The position numbers were made by a program, and so were the translations under genes. Of a stretch of DNA of 64,000 nt, positions 12,547 through 24,857 are shown one piece after another (position 1 is the stretch's first letter; every line of letters starts with the position of its first letter). Below the pieces are notes generated by a model. The model was not told where the DNA came from. It searched no databases and saw only the letters and a list, made by a program, of their open reading frames with translations. The stretch comes from Allodiplogaster sudhausi. Lineage: Eukaryota; Nematoda; Chromadorea; Rhabditida; Diplogasteridae. The stretch lies in the NCBI GenBank assembly GCA_945643635.1, contig CALZFC010000031.1:510001-574000 (forward strand). The letters are read 5' to 3'.

Positions 12547-13181
12547 TCAATCGATGCTGAAGATGATTGAGATGGAAACCTTGACGTCGCGAGTGGACTT
12601 GACTGGCATGAGACTGAGAGAGTCGCAGAGATCGATCGAAGATTCTGGCATGTATCCCGAGTCACATTTTGCCTGAGGAGATCATGTAATAGACAAGGAG
12701 AGAGAGAAAGATAGAGAGAGAGAAAAAGAAGTGGAAGAGACGAAAGGGAATCAAGAGGGAAAGATGATTTGAACTGTTTGTTGTAGTGATCGAAGCTCTC
12801 TGTCAGCTTGTCTCTGAAGAATAGCCGAAACCACTGCGCAGAGACCACCGTCAAGGAACTCGGCAGAGGAACAGTTACGACGGCGGAGAACTCGCATCAC
12901 CCAGGGCTGGAGAAGACCATTACAGAAGAGGGAGAAGGAAGAGCAGAAAGATAGAGAGAGAGAGAGTGGAGAGGGCAGAGAAACAGACAAAGAAGGGAGA
13001 GAAAGGTGAAGCGAATAAAGAAACAAAGATAGAAGCATGAAAAGCAATGACAGACAAGATGGTGATGAACGCGTCGAAGAAGTTGGCAGGGAGAGTCATC
13101 GAAGACTTCTTCGTTCTGCGAATCGACGACGGAAGCGGAAAAAAGAAGAGCGAAGAGACAAGAGAGAGCCACTTTCCTCAT
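12547..13181 (-). CDS. Small secreted cysteine-containing protein, unknown family
   Basis: Three exons, 13181-13056, 12906-12775 and 12672-12547, all in phase 0 and each 126-132 nt, giving 127 aa. The N terminus is a clear signal peptide (MRKVALSCLFALLF then SASVVDSQ). The predicted mature part has five cysteines: in SPCQLL, RRNCSS, GGLCAVV, AKCDSG and DLCDS, with a run of arginines (RVLRRRN) between the first and second. The regular phase-0 exons and odd cysteine count suggest a disulfide-bonded extracellular protein, perhaps a dimer. Donors follow CATCTT (13055) and CAACAAACA (12774). I do not recognise the family; a cysteine-rich effector or hormone-like protein are possibilities but not supported directly. 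An alternative donor earlier in exon 1 cannot be excluded. Confidence 0.5.
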
Positions 13182-13540
13182 GCCAAAGTCACTAGAAATT
13201 ATGAGCCCTGAATTGGCTTGAGAAAAGCAGACATGTCTTTGAGAATGCCAAGGCAACAGTGGAGAGAATGGCAAACGAAGCCAGCTTAACACTCTTCGCT
13301 GCTTATCGTTCTCAAGGAGGCGTGGTTCATTACCATTATCTTTCTTTCTTTCTCTTTCTTTCTCATGTCTTTCTTGTCTTTCCCAGCTCTCTAATGGGAG
13401 CACAATTCCGCTGAGGAATCACAACTTTCTTATTAATGCTGTGAAGAGCATTTTTACATATAGAGATGTGTAATTTGCTACTTTGAACAGTTAATTAAGA
13501 GTATACTTCAGCTTATATATCCTTTCTGCTGCACACAGAC

Positions 13541-13609
13541 ATTTATGTATGTACATACATATGTACATACATACATATATGTATGAACATGTACATATGT
13601 ATGTATGTA
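13541..13609. repeat. TATG/CATA palindromic microsatellite cluster
   Basis: Interrupted repeats of TATG and its complement ACAT with several TACATATGTA palindromes. Smaller clusters of the same type recur at about 4686-4710, 7139-7165, 8910-8975, 11784-11812, 18266-18285, 40637-40672 and 62105-62243, so this is a recurrent simple-sequence class of the genome. Confidence 0.7.
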
Positions 13610-13855
13610 AGTGTGCTCATCTTCAAAGGGCACTACATTTGTACAGTCCCGTCCAAGATCTTGGTACTAATGATCAATACAAACTGATCCTTCATACAAA
13701 AAGGTAGATTATTGCAATATGAAGACGTAGTCCTTAAGATAAAGGGAGGAGGTACATATGTTTTCTGTTGCTCTCAAAAACAGTGCGATGTACTCTCTTC
13801 TGTTAGCCCGCCTCGCTGTTAATCGCGTCCTGCAGAGTGGCAGAAGAGCGGGAGA

Positions 13856-14149
13856 GTGTTGGGAGAAGGAGATTCTGCAAGGAGAAGAACATGCGATGCA
13901 ATGGACAAAGATGGTTCTCCCCCCGAGCAGAGCGACGACTCTCTCATTCGTCTGCCATCCTGCAGGAGGGGATTCCTCTCATTGTCAGGTGCTTCCGCTA
14001 TTCATAGCGAGGAGATACATCGCGCTTTTTTGAGAGAAACAGAGAACTACCTCGCCGAACACCTCACCCCAAAAAAGGAGACTTTACTACGGTTGCTAGT
14101 GGAGAAAGATCGACGCTTGCAAAGGAGTACAATGATGATTAACTACTAA
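13856..14149 (+). CDS. Hypothetical helical ORF, possibly an exon
   Basis: A 97-codon frame with mixed composition and a charged, helix-prone C-terminal half (about residues 45-92: HSEEIHRAFLRET, LLRLLVEKDRRLQ). A GT within the CAAAGGAGTACAATG region near 14127 could be a donor and GTTGCAG near 14235 an acceptor, but the downstream frame is not convincing. No family recognised. It ends about 700 bp before the TIL-domain gene on the same strand. Confidence 0.25.
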   Translation: MLGEGDSARRRTCDAMDKDGSPPEQSDDSLIRLPSCRRGFLSLSGASAIHSEEIHRAFLRETENYLAEHLTPKKETLLRLLVEKDRRLQRSTMMINY

Positions 14150-14449
14150 GATTTTCACAGATATAAAATTGTAATAATTATAAAATATCTTTTCCGATGT
14201 TCCTTTTTCTTTACCTCTCTCGCTTTTGTTGCAGCAAGCTTCAAGCAGTCAGTCAATTATCATTATCAGTTGCCTTATCTTCGTTGTATCTCGCCTTCAT
14301 TCAATCTCTTTCACCTTCTCTTCTTTATTCAAAGAAGACTGACGAAGTTCTCCTTGTTAGGCGATTAGGATCGAAGGGGAAAGTTGAAGCATTGAACTCA
14401 GATGCTTTTCTCGCCCTGTTCCATTCCACGTAGCACACACTTCCAAGCG

Positions 14450-14453
14450 ATGG

Positions 14454-14487
<34 letters not shown>

Positions 14488-14590
14488 CGGAGTGGGAGAG
14501 AGAGATAGTAAGAACAAGAGAAGAGCGAGAGAGATGGAGTGAGAGAGAGATAGTAAGAACAAGAGAAGAGACAGAAACGGAGAAGGAAAG
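14450..14590 (+). repeat. (GA)n with a tandem 48-bp unit
   Basis: A pure GA run followed by two copies of a unit containing GAGATAGTAAGAACAAGAGA then AGAGCGAGAGAGATGGAGTG-type sequence. Intergenic, upstream of the TIL gene. Confidence 0.8.
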
Positions 14591-14861
14591 AGAGAAGTTC
14601 TGAATAGAAGAAGCCGCCTTGAAGCCACTGGTCGGCAGTGAGCGGTGCATCTCGCTTGTCTTTCTGTCCTTTCCTTCAACCCCTTCTCTCTCTCTCTCCC
14701 TCCCTCTCTCTATCTCTTTCTATCTCTCTCCGATGTTGACCTCTCTCTCCTCCCCGCCTAGCGCCTCCCACTGGAAGGGTGCATAGAAGGTGTCAGTAGA
14801 GAGAGGGAAGCGTGTTGCCGCTCCTCTTTCAAGTCTTCTGCCCATTCGACAAGAAGATATC

Positions 14862-15223
14862 ATGATTGCTAGCCTTCTCTCTTCTGTCCTTCTCACTCTA
14901 ATGGTAAGGCGTAACTTTAATTCCTCACTATTGCAATTCTCCTATTGTATGGTTCATAACGCCTTCTTGGCCGTGTTGGAAGTGTTAGTAAGTATGTAAA
15001 TATTGTGGTTTGACCATTCTGATGAGATTCTGGCAGATGACAAGGAAGAGTCTGGCTGCCCTGGGAGGAACGATGGAATGGTGTGAGTACTGGACACTCC
15101 TCGACCAGCGAGAGAACCATCCCGAGTGTGCTCTCTTTATCTACTCCAAGGAAGATGTCCTCAGGCGCATCGGCAGATTCCCAGAGGATCTCCAGGCCAT
15201 CAAGAATGCTGGTTAATCCATGC

Positions 15224-15265
<42 letters not shown>

Positions 15266-15854
15266 GCAGCTCCAAAGTGTGGGCAGGGGGAGATCTTCGA
15301 CTGTCTGGACTGCGAGGCGTCGTGTGCCCAGCCGCATCCGACCTGCAACCGAGTGGGTGTCTCTTTCCCCTGATCCCCCGTGGGTAGAATGGTCGGTGTA
15401 AGCCTCTTGCTTGGAAGGAACACTGCTCACGTGGCTGCGTCTGCCAGCCCGGCCTGGTCAGGGAGGGCAAGAGCGGCGAGTGCGTCCTGGCTGAGCAGTG
15501 CCCTCTGCTTCCTCTTCCTCCTTCCGTCGTCGCTGGTCTCCCTGACCAGATTCCGCAACATTACATTGAAAGTTAGAATCTCTTTTTAATTGTTATTAAA
15601 CTTTCCTCTAGAATTTGCCTTACAAAAAAAGATCGCAGTGACAGAGTGATAGTAATATGGAATGCTATCGGTGGATTGCAGCTCTGAGTGACATGAAGAA
15701 GTTGATGCCGGCCCTTCTCGGGGATGTGTGGAAGGCCCTCTTCGGCACTGAGCAGCCCCTGCATCCAATCGTCAACACCAACCGACTCCTCTCTTCCATC
15801 TTCGCTGACACCGTCCCTTCTCTCAGTCGCCAGCGCCGCTCCAAGAGGAACTGA
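14862..15854 (+). CDS. Secreted TIL-domain (trypsin-inhibitor-like) protein
   Basis: Five exons: 14862-14903, 15037-15211, 15267-15352, 15418-15571, 15682-15854; 630 nt, 209 aa. Exon 1 encodes a signal peptide (MIASLLSSVLLTLM). Exon 2 adds a novel N-terminal segment with two cysteines (EWCEYW, ECALFIY). Exons 3 and 4 together encode one TIL fold with exactly ten cysteines (PKCGQG, FDCLDCEASC, PTCN, HCSRGCVCQPGL, GECVLAEQC), as expected for this disulfide-rich protease-inhibitor family of extracellular space. The C-terminal exon has DMKKLMPALLGDVW and a basic RQRRSKRN end. The intron before exon 3 ends in a pure (TC)n tract joined to TTCCAG. TIL domains also occur in non-inhibitory secreted proteins, so the protease target is unknown. 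A poly(A) signal lies at 15902. Confidence 0.85.
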
Positions 15855-15901
15855 ACACAGAACACTCTAGTTCATTCTAGACATTCTCTACTATTTCCGA
15901 T

Positions 15902-15907
15902 AATAAA
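15902..15907 (+). terminator. Poly(A) signal of the TIL-domain gene
   Basis: AATAAA 48 nt after the TAG/TGA-type stop of the upstream gene, in the correct orientation and at a typical distance. Confidence 0.5.
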
Positions 15908-15909
15908 TC

Positions 15910-17560
15910 AGACCTATTACCCTTTAATATCGCAATAGATCCGATACAGTGTCCTTAATCTTCTACGTGACACCTTATCTCTAGGATGATGTTCTAGGTC
16001 TCTCTACGCCATTTTCCCCGTGTATTCCTTCATGATCACAACGTGTACGCCTGCATAGATCGTAGAATAGTATATAATTAATAACTATAATAATATCCAT
16101 ATCTATGTTATGCATCATATTATAACAGCCACTTAAAGTGAACCGCCGGCGAATCCGTAGTATGAATTGGACATGGAGGTGCCATCTCGTGATCTGTATT
16201 ATTGCAAGCGTCTTTACATGTGCTTTCCTTCATGAAGCACAAGAATAAAGTGGCCTTCTAGTCTCAAATTCGCTATCTTCACCACCTCGCTGTCGCATGA
16301 TTGCATTGCAAGGGAGAACGGAGAGGAAAGGTGACACCTACCGACCCCTTCTTGCACCCGAAGGTTTAAGAGGGGGGATGACGAGCTATCAAAGACACCT
16401 TCATAGAACTGTTTATTGCTGACAATGAGAACTCACTGAAACGATCGGGAGAAAATGGGAGGGACGCCAGAATTTTGATGGTTCAACAATGATAAAGAAG
16501 AAACTGAAGAGCATGGATTATTTGATATTGAACATTGCTCACAGTGATGACCCGACAGTTTCGCTCGATGTCCGATGTTCAGAAACATGCTCCTCGTGGT
16601 CTCGTACTCGCTTGTTTTCCAGTTTATCCTTTCTCCTAGCGCCTCCTTCTGTTCCTTCTTAATCCCCACACTCCTTTAAGTTGCTCTTCCTCGATCCTTT
16701 CCCGATCCTGCAGCTGTTTTTAACAGTTTAATCCGAAAGCTATATAAATATATGTTCTCTCCATACATTCATGTGCGACTGGTCTGCGATGTGCATTCTA
16801 CATAGGCAACACAGGATTCCCCGTTCACCTTTGCTCATTACTCTTCATCTCTACCCGCAACAACTATTATTCCATCTCGTCATCTCTCTCACTCTAGCTC
16901 CCTCACTCACTATCGCTGTCCCTCTTTTTTCTTTCTCTATCTCTATCTCTCACACTCTTTCACTCTTGCTCTCTCTTTCTCTATCGCTGTATCGCTCTCT
17001 CTCTCTCTTTCTCTCTCGCTCGCTCTTTTTTCCCTCTCTCGCTCTCGCACCTTTTCTTTATCTCTCACTTTTCTTTCTCACCCGATCCTGTTATATCTTC
17101 AGATACATAAGCATAGCGAAGTTCAATAAGTCTCTGAAACTTTCTTCGTTTCTGGACATGAGAATGTTGACAAGGCGAAGAGAAACGAATGGTCTCCCTT
17201 GCAAGGCAGTCCAAGGTAAACAGACAACACTGAGAGAGAGGAAATGAAAATGCCCGGAGGGGCATCCTCTTACAGCCATTCTTTCATTGCTTCAGTCAAA
17301 GGTCTACAGTTTAAAGAATTTCTTAAGATTATTTATTAATAATTCATAGACCAAATGAAGTATGACAAATTGAGAAAAAAAACCAGGAAATTGAGCGCGT
17401 GACGCCCTCAGAGAATCTAAGTGGTACCCGTAGCATTTTGCATCACTTGGGGGGAGGATGGGGAGTGACAGCGGAGAAGCCAGCATGAGTAATGGAAGGG
17501 GAGACGCTAGCACGAAGAATCAAAAATAATATTCTCTACTAAATATTTATGCGATCAAAC
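15910..17560. other. Spacer between TIL and receptor genes, no gene recognised
   Basis: A/T-rich sequence with a long pyrimidine microsatellite at about 16920-17060. A minus-strand frame at 16433-16669 (78 codons) has mixed composition but no recognisable domain or splice partner. A minus-strand poly(A) signal for the receptor gene is possible at 17332-17337 (TTTATT on the plus strand). Confidence 0.45.
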
Positions 17561-17624
17561 GACTGTATTCAGTCAACTCGTAGGTGAGAAACGAAGACAT
17601 TGGCATTGTGCCAAGAATGGGCTG

Positions 17625-17663
17625 ACAGAGAAAGAGAGAGTGAGAGTGAGTGAAAGGGTGAGA

Positions 17664-17703
<40 letters not shown>

Positions 17704-18082
17704 GAACTAGTCCATCATGGAGAAGAGGGTCACAACAGGAACAGTGACTATGGCAAGGAAGATAGCCATGAGAATGGTGTCCAGTCGGGAGGCCAGTCGT
17801 TCGTAGCCATTTCGTTCTGCTCGGCGGAGACGAGTCTTGCCCACGGGGCGACGACCATCGCATGTGCATTCCTACAAAAGAGAGAGAGAGAGAGAGAAAG
17901 TGAGAGAGAGAGAGATAGAGAGAGAGAGAGAAAGTGAGAGAGAGAGACATAGAGAGAGATAGAGAGAGAGAAAGTGAGAGAGAGAGAAAGTGAGAGAGAG
18001 AGAAAGTGAGAGAGAGAGAGAAAGTGAGAGAGAGAGAGAAAGTGAGAGAGAGAGAGAAAGTAAGAGAGAGAGAGAGAAAGTA

Positions 18083-18132
<50 letters not shown>

Positions 18133-18165
18133 TAAGGGAGAGAGACAGATAGAGGGAGAGAGAAA
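17625..18165 (+). repeat. (GA)n and GAGAAAGTGA arrays flanking receptor TM4 exon
   Basis: Arrays at 17630-17700 and 17880-18165 bracket the last coding exon (17871-17707). The second is a higher-order array of GAGA separated by AAAGTGA or ATAGA every 14-22 bp. On the sense (minus) strand these are (TC)n tracts, the second leading directly to the CTTTTGTAG acceptor. Confidence 0.9.
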
Positions 18166-20745
18166 TTATCAAAGATCATGAGGGAGAGAGAAATTATCAA
18201 AGATCATGCAGTATCTTATTTTTTGTATTCTTCTGCATCTCCCTCGTTCTTTCTTCGTCTACTTTCTACTACATATACATATGTATGTACATTTCTTCGC
18301 GTTGTATCCTTCGCCTGGTATTCCCATTTCACACTTTCTTACTCAATAACGGCAAATGTAGAATGAAATTGCATGGACTGCTTACGTGTACAAGAACCAC
18401 TAAACTGCTTGTTGGGACAAATTCTCCCACTCGGAGCCATTTTCAGTAATGCAGGCGAAGCAGAAAATTGGAATTATTGGCCCCTGCAATGTCGAGAGAG
18501 GCAAGAGCAGGTCGAAAAGCACTGCCATATATCATTGGATTGGACTCAGGAGAGGAAACTGCCGAGATTCCTTCTTCTCCGTTCTTCTTTCTCTCGTTCC
18601 CTATCTGCACTTCTGTCTGTCTACGTTTTCTCTTTCTCATCTGTTTCACACACATCCCCACGAGATTTCATTTTATACAACGCAACCGATATTCTTTTTT
18701 TTCTTCATAAAACTTGCAAAATAGTGTACCCTCAAGGTTTTCTTTCCATTTTCTTATCTTCAAATTCTTTCGTGTTCTGTTGCTCTCTCCCTCTGACCTG
18801 TTGGATGTGATTGTCTCCAAAGAGGGAATGGCTGGGTGACCCGAAGTGGGCGACGACAAGAGACGTTTTGACCCCGTCGACATGATTCGAACCCCTGCCA
18901 TCTCGTCTGAGAATCGCGCCACAGTCACACTCATACATCTGCAACTGATATGACATCAGATGACTTGGCATCCGATACTGAACGAGGCAACCAACTCTGG
19001 AAGAGTGAGGAGAGAGAAAGACAATGCGGAGCAGCCAAGGCGGAGGCTGTCTTCCATGGCGACCCATTCGATGGACTGTCATGGTCAGTCCCGTGGTCAT
19101 CGCTGCCACGCTCACTATCACCATGTTGAACAGGAAGTAGATCACTGCAATCAGTCAATTCTATCATGGATTCTGAGTTACAAGTCGTAAAACACTAATT
19201 TTGTCACATTCTGTTCTTCATTGTTTCACCCATCCTCACTCTCTCTGTCTACTCATCTCATTTGCAATAAATCAGTGAACAGCTGAGCCATTATCGGCAT
19301 CTATCCTTTGATCTCCAATCTCTCGTCTCCTCCTTTCTCTCTCTTTTACTTTCTCTCTATCTCTTTCTTGTCCCTTCTTTCTCTACATCTTCATGCTTCT
19401 TCTACCCACATCTTCCACTCCCCTTTTTTCCACCATTCAACTTGCAACTCACACAAGCGTTTGTTGGAAGCGAGTGAACATGAGGAACATGAAAGAATGA
19501 CAGAGCGAGAAAGAAAGAGATAGAGAAAGAGACAGGATGAGATTTGAACCGAATTCTTGGTTTGTGAGCTTTTAGATGATCTGGCCTGACCCAGCCAGTC
19601 ATCCTCCAGCTGCCCCCTTTATCTTTTTATCTCCTTGTCCCCTCTCCCACTCTCCTTCTTCTCTCGTTGTCTACTGAGAATATCCTGCAGCTCATTCTGA
19701 TCTATTTATAGTTTCCTTTGTGGATTACCATGCTACTAATTAAGCAGAACGAAGAGGCCAACCAAGCAGAGGAACGGACGTCGAGCTGTGAGGAACCTTT
19801 TCGGAGACGACGAGAGACAGAACTGCCATCGTCAGAATTGCAGTGACGCCGAGGGTGAAGCGTTCCTGAACAAAGGGCAAGAATATGCATGAACCAATAG
19901 GATTGATACTCATGTGAGGGGAAGTCAAAACAATAAAACTTGACGTAATGAGTACAAAAGCGAGAGACAGAGAGATGGAGAAAAGATAGAAGAGGGAAAT
20001 GAGTACGAAAGCGAGAGAGAGAGAGAGACAAAGAGAGATATGGAGTAGAGAGCGAATTAAGGAGAGAAGGAGAGTGAGAGAGAAAGTGAGAGATCGAAGG
20101 AGAGACAGTGTCATCAGCGATTAGCAAGAGAAATAAAGAATAAGCGGAATATAGTTGTAAGTATGATGAATAAAAAGAGCGTGCCTCACGTTCTCCAGTC
20201 GTGGAGAAGCGGGCGAAGAGACCGACGACGGAAATGGCACACATTATGTAGGAGGGGAAGGTCAGAGTCACCATGTAGAACAGGGGCTTCCGCTTCAGCA
20301 TTACTTGGTAGCTTAGTTGGCTCACCTCAAGAAATCATTCTAAAAGTACAAGAGGTGGATCGAGTAAGCAATAACGGAACGCTGAACTGTGAAGTATTAG
20401 GAGAAAGAAATTACGGAAGACAAGGGTGGTGAAAGAGAGATAAACCGGGATCGGGAAAGAGAGAGAGAGAGAGAGAGAGAAGAGAGAGAGAGAAGAGAGA
20501 GAGAGAGAAGAGGGAGAGATAGAGAGGAGAGCGAGAGAGAGGGAGAGAGTCAGAGAGAGAGAGAGAGAGAGAGGCAGGAGCGAACCTGAACGCCCTCATG
20601 CTCGTACTCGTCCTCCTTGACGATGACATGCAGCAGCCGCCACTCCTCGTTGTCCGTGTAGTGCTGGAGGGAGTGCTCCGTGTGGGCATGCATGCGGATT
20701 TTGCTGTGGTCGTAGGCCCAGGACGCTATCTGAAGAGGGAGAGAG

Positions 20746-20788
<43 letters not shown>

Positions 20789-22541
20789 CAGCAAGATAGA
20801 GAGAGAGGGAGAGAGAGGGAGAGAGAGGGAGAGAGGGAGAGAGAGAGGGAGAGAGAGAGAGAAAATATGTGTACCTCGAGGGAGCATCTCTGGTCGTCGA
20901 GTGGGAAGTGCTTGATGTTAATCTCGCAGCTGACAGTGTAGACGGCGGGCTGACTCAGTTCACAAGTTCCATTGGAGTTGATGAGAAGAGGAGCACGAAC
21001 AGAGGAGAGCAGATCCTCATGGGACAACCTCAAGCAATCGGGGACGTAAGCCACCAATTAGGACGTTAAAGATTAATTAGTTTTCATACAGCAATTCCTC
21101 AAATGTCAATCAACTATGCACTTTATTTGGCTTTTTTCAGCTAGAATCAACCCCCACATGCTTTGAACCGTTTCAAAGCATGTGGGTTGCGAGTCGTCCT
21201 TGCCGATCGACCGCAGGAGTCGTTCTTGCCGAATTGCAAAAGGGGGGGGAGGCGTTCTTGTCGAATTGGAAGAGGGGGGAGTCGTTCTTGCCGAATTGCA
21301 AAAGGGGGGAGTCGTTCTTGCCGAATTGGAAAACAATTTTAGCGTGTTTAGATTTTACATTTTATTTCCGATTTACATTGATTTATGTTTTGTATCACCC
21401 GACCCTTCGCCGTGGAAAGCAACTGTGTGGCCGAGCCGTGGCACCGCACACGCTGCACTGGTCTATCGACTCCCGGAGCCAGACGACTTCCGTCGGCAGA
21501 ACAAATCGGACTGCGTCTTCATCTGCACCGCATGCGTCAACGTCGCATGTCGGGAGAGAGCAGACAAGGCAGTGCCGTCGCGGACCGCAGAATGACCTGA
21601 GTAAATAATTTCACTTAAAAAAAATATGCAGCTGTTTAAGAACCGCTGAGAATCAATCTCTCGCCGAACGGGTTGCATATGGCCAAAGGATTCAGCCGCG
21701 CAAGCACTACTCGGACGTTATGAAGAAGATTATCACTGGGCAGGATGACCGAATTGACGAAGACAAACGTCGTCCCGGTTCACGCGGACCATCCTGCGCA
21801 CGCGACGTGCACCGCCTTTCTCGACTACTTCAAGGCAAGACTACTTTCGCCTTTCCTAAGTTTTCGCAATGTTCTGTGTTCTCTATTAATATATAATCAG
21901 TTGTGCAATTTTATTTGATCGGTGCACATATTAATCAATCGAATAAATCTTTCTACAAGCAGCAAGACTTATTACACCTATAACTACGTACTTATTATTC
22001 TATTTGGCATTGACTTCTAGACCGGCAAGGACGCCTCCCCCTTTTTCCAATTCGGCAAGAACGACTCCCCCCCTTTTGCAATTCGGCAAGAACGACTCCC
22101 CCCCTCCTCCAATTCGGCAAGAACGCCTCCCCCCGAAATTTGACCTACATATTTTTTTCGCGGCAAGAACGACTCGTAGCCCTTTGAAACTTCTTCCTCC
22201 GCAAGAAAAGTGCGAAGTCGTGATGAAGAGGTCATTGGTACAAGGAATATGAGACAGCGCCAGAGAAAGAAAGTGTGAGAGAGAGAGAGGAAAAGCGAGA
22301 GGAAGAGAGAGAGGGGGAAAGCGAGAGAGCGAGAGAGAGAGAGAGAGGGAGATAGAGAGAGAGAGAAGGTGATGATGATAATTAGCTACTCAATGTGCTC
22401 GTTGGGTGAATTGGTGAAGTAATCCTGCAGAGGTACTGACGATCGCCTCTCTTCCGCCATGGAAAATCTTGAGCCAAGAAATAGAAAGGCAAAAAGAATA
22501 GAAATAGAGTAATAGGAAGAGTGAGAACGAGAGGAGTGATT

Positions 22542-22590
<49 letters not shown>

Positions 22591-22710
22591 GAATGCTTAC
22601 CCATATAGGTGGGAAGAGAAGAAAAAAGAGAGGAGCCAAAAGCAGTTTAGGAGGAAGAGAAAGAGCAGAAAGGAACAAATCAGGGAGAGAGCGAGAGTGA
22701 GGGAGAGGAC

Positions 22711-22758
<48 letters not shown>

Positions 22759-24822
22759 AAGGCGGTGATAGAGGGCGACCTGGAGCATTCGGGTGGTGAA
22801 TTATGTGGTCGTTAGTTTGAGGGACGAGGGACAGGCGGCGTGGAAGTTGCGCTGGCAACGAGAGAGAAGCCGAAAAGTTACAAGAACAGATTCATGGAGG
22901 AAGGCGCCAGAGAGGAAGGGCAGGATCGCCAATCACAGTCTATTTCATAACATCTGTACAAATTAAAAAGAAATAAAGCAGAAAAGGAATGAAAGAGAAA
23001 GAAATTAGTGCCATGGCTAGGAAACGCCTCTTATCCTCGCCTCAATCTTCTGTGAATGATCGAGGAGGAGATGACAAATCATATGTTGGGAAAAAGGGAA
23101 AGGAGGACGCCAGTGGTGACTGAGAAAATTTGATGATTGGTGTGGGAAAGGAAAAGTGAAAAGGAATGCAAGATTTATGTGGTTATGATGAAGGAGAAAT
23201 ATGAAGAGAGAAGCTAGGGAGAGAAAACGAGGGGCAAGCAGAAAAAAAATCTAGAACAGAAATATAAGTGAACCTTAGAAAACAGGCCAGTTAATCTTAG
23301 TAATTCTTGATAATTGGTCATGAATGGTACGTTCGGCATAAAAGAAACGTTGCGTACATGTTGAAGATGATGATGTCGGGAATCCAGACGGAATCGAGTG
23401 GGATCCACGTCCTCTGCTGCCCGTCAAATTCTGTCTCGTTCCATGACAGAGAAGGGTCAGACCATTGCTGCAACACATTTTTTCTCCAGTAACAACTGCT
23501 AAATCTCCACAAGTTCATAATAGATAAGCTACACAGACAAAATGGATATAGGAAAATAAATGTGTACGTCTTCTTCATAAGCAATTTGAGGGCTAACCAA
23601 AGGTTATGTTCCTAATCTATTCTTACTAATTTTCTAATATAATCATTGATGTCGCTTACGATCAGATGACACAAAATACAGTTTTCATTGAGGAATTCAT
23701 GAATTTCGAATTATGAATGGAGGATTAAAAGCCAAGGCTTCCGTGCGCGGGGTTTTTTTTTTTGTCTTTTAAGTAAACTATAAAAAGGGTCAGCTCAAGG
23801 CAGCGCATAAAAGATTCAAAAGTTCATGAATTGAAAGAATGCATAGGGTATATAATTTATCAGTATCATTCTGTAGAGTGGAAGAACTCGGCCATTTTGC
23901 GAGAAATGATTGAAGAAAAAGAAGAAGAAGCGTAACCTGGTCGACGTAGACCAGAGCAGTCATCGTCTGGCGGAGTTCATCAATTCCGAGGATGTGAACG
24001 AGTTCCATCTCGTAGAAGACATTGATGATGCCATCCGGCGGGGCCTTCGGGTTGTGACGGCCGAGGAGGAACTCGGTGAGTCTCTTCGACGTCCCTAGGG
24101 AAAGCAGCTCTTCATGCTTCTCTCACCAACTCAATGGGATTCTCTCTGTCGTATGTCAACCCATTCACTCCTTGTCCTTTCTCAATGCTCAGCCATTTCC
24201 TCGTTCGGGGATGAAAAGAGTTGGATGGGTGGTCGATAGCGGATACGATTCAGGATTATCGAATATCCCTTACACTGGCTGGATATCTTCCCCTATATGT
24301 TCACACATTGTCTATTCTACCAACAAGGGTAGAGTGGCACAATCCTACTTGTTATTTATATTCTGTTCAACTATACTCTTGTGAAATATGATACGGAAAC
24401 AGAATTCCCCAACTGGACAAAGCGAACGTAAAGGTGCCTTGAAGGTGAACAGCAAAATAAGTGAATGAAAAGAAGCAAACTTAAAAGGCATGCAGAAAGC
24501 AAGGCGGAATCTGAGAGAGAGTGAAAACGATGGGCGATGAATGAAAGATTCTTAGCAAAGGCCATGGATTGTATACCGAAGCGAGGCAGTGGATTGAGAT
24601 CCTCTGGTGAGGAAGCATTGAGGAGTGGTGAGATTGCATCTTCCGACACAGCAAGAGAAGGAGAGAAGGAGGAAGAGGGAGAGGAGAAGAAGGAGGAGGA
24701 AGAGGCAGTGGAAGAGGAGGGCAACGTACCCTCTGTTATTGATGCAACCGGACTGTCCGCATCGCTACTGAACTCCTTCGCCAGTAGCTGCAAACAGCCA
24801 ACTCTTTATTCTACTTCTCAGA

Positions 24823-24857
<35 letters not shown>

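Noticed and set aside
17573..18200. Long minus-strand Leu/Ser/Phe frames up to 199 codons
   Set aside because: Frames arise from (TC)n repeats; only the TM4-encoding part 17871-17707, in a different frame, is real.
18870..18900. GGGGTTCGAATC on the minus strand, tRNA T-arm-like
   Set aside because: Lies inside a receptor coding exon, the T stem does not pair and no D arm or acceptor stem is present.
19535..19605. Minus-strand GGTTCAAATC with upstream TGGCTGGGTCAGG, resembling a tRNA-derived SINE head
   Set aside because: Stem pairing is poor and no second copy or tail was seen in the window; too weak to call.
21045..21057. Upstream extension of the receptor exon reading VAYVPDCLRLS
   Set aside because: A stop lies just upstream and no acceptor AG fits; the acceptor at 21029 gives the correct phase.
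22782..22858. Segment reading LVPQTNDHII as an additional receptor ligand-domain exon
   Set aside because: Phase does not fit the flanking exons, whereas direct joining of 23358 to 21028 gives a continuous, family-like sequence.
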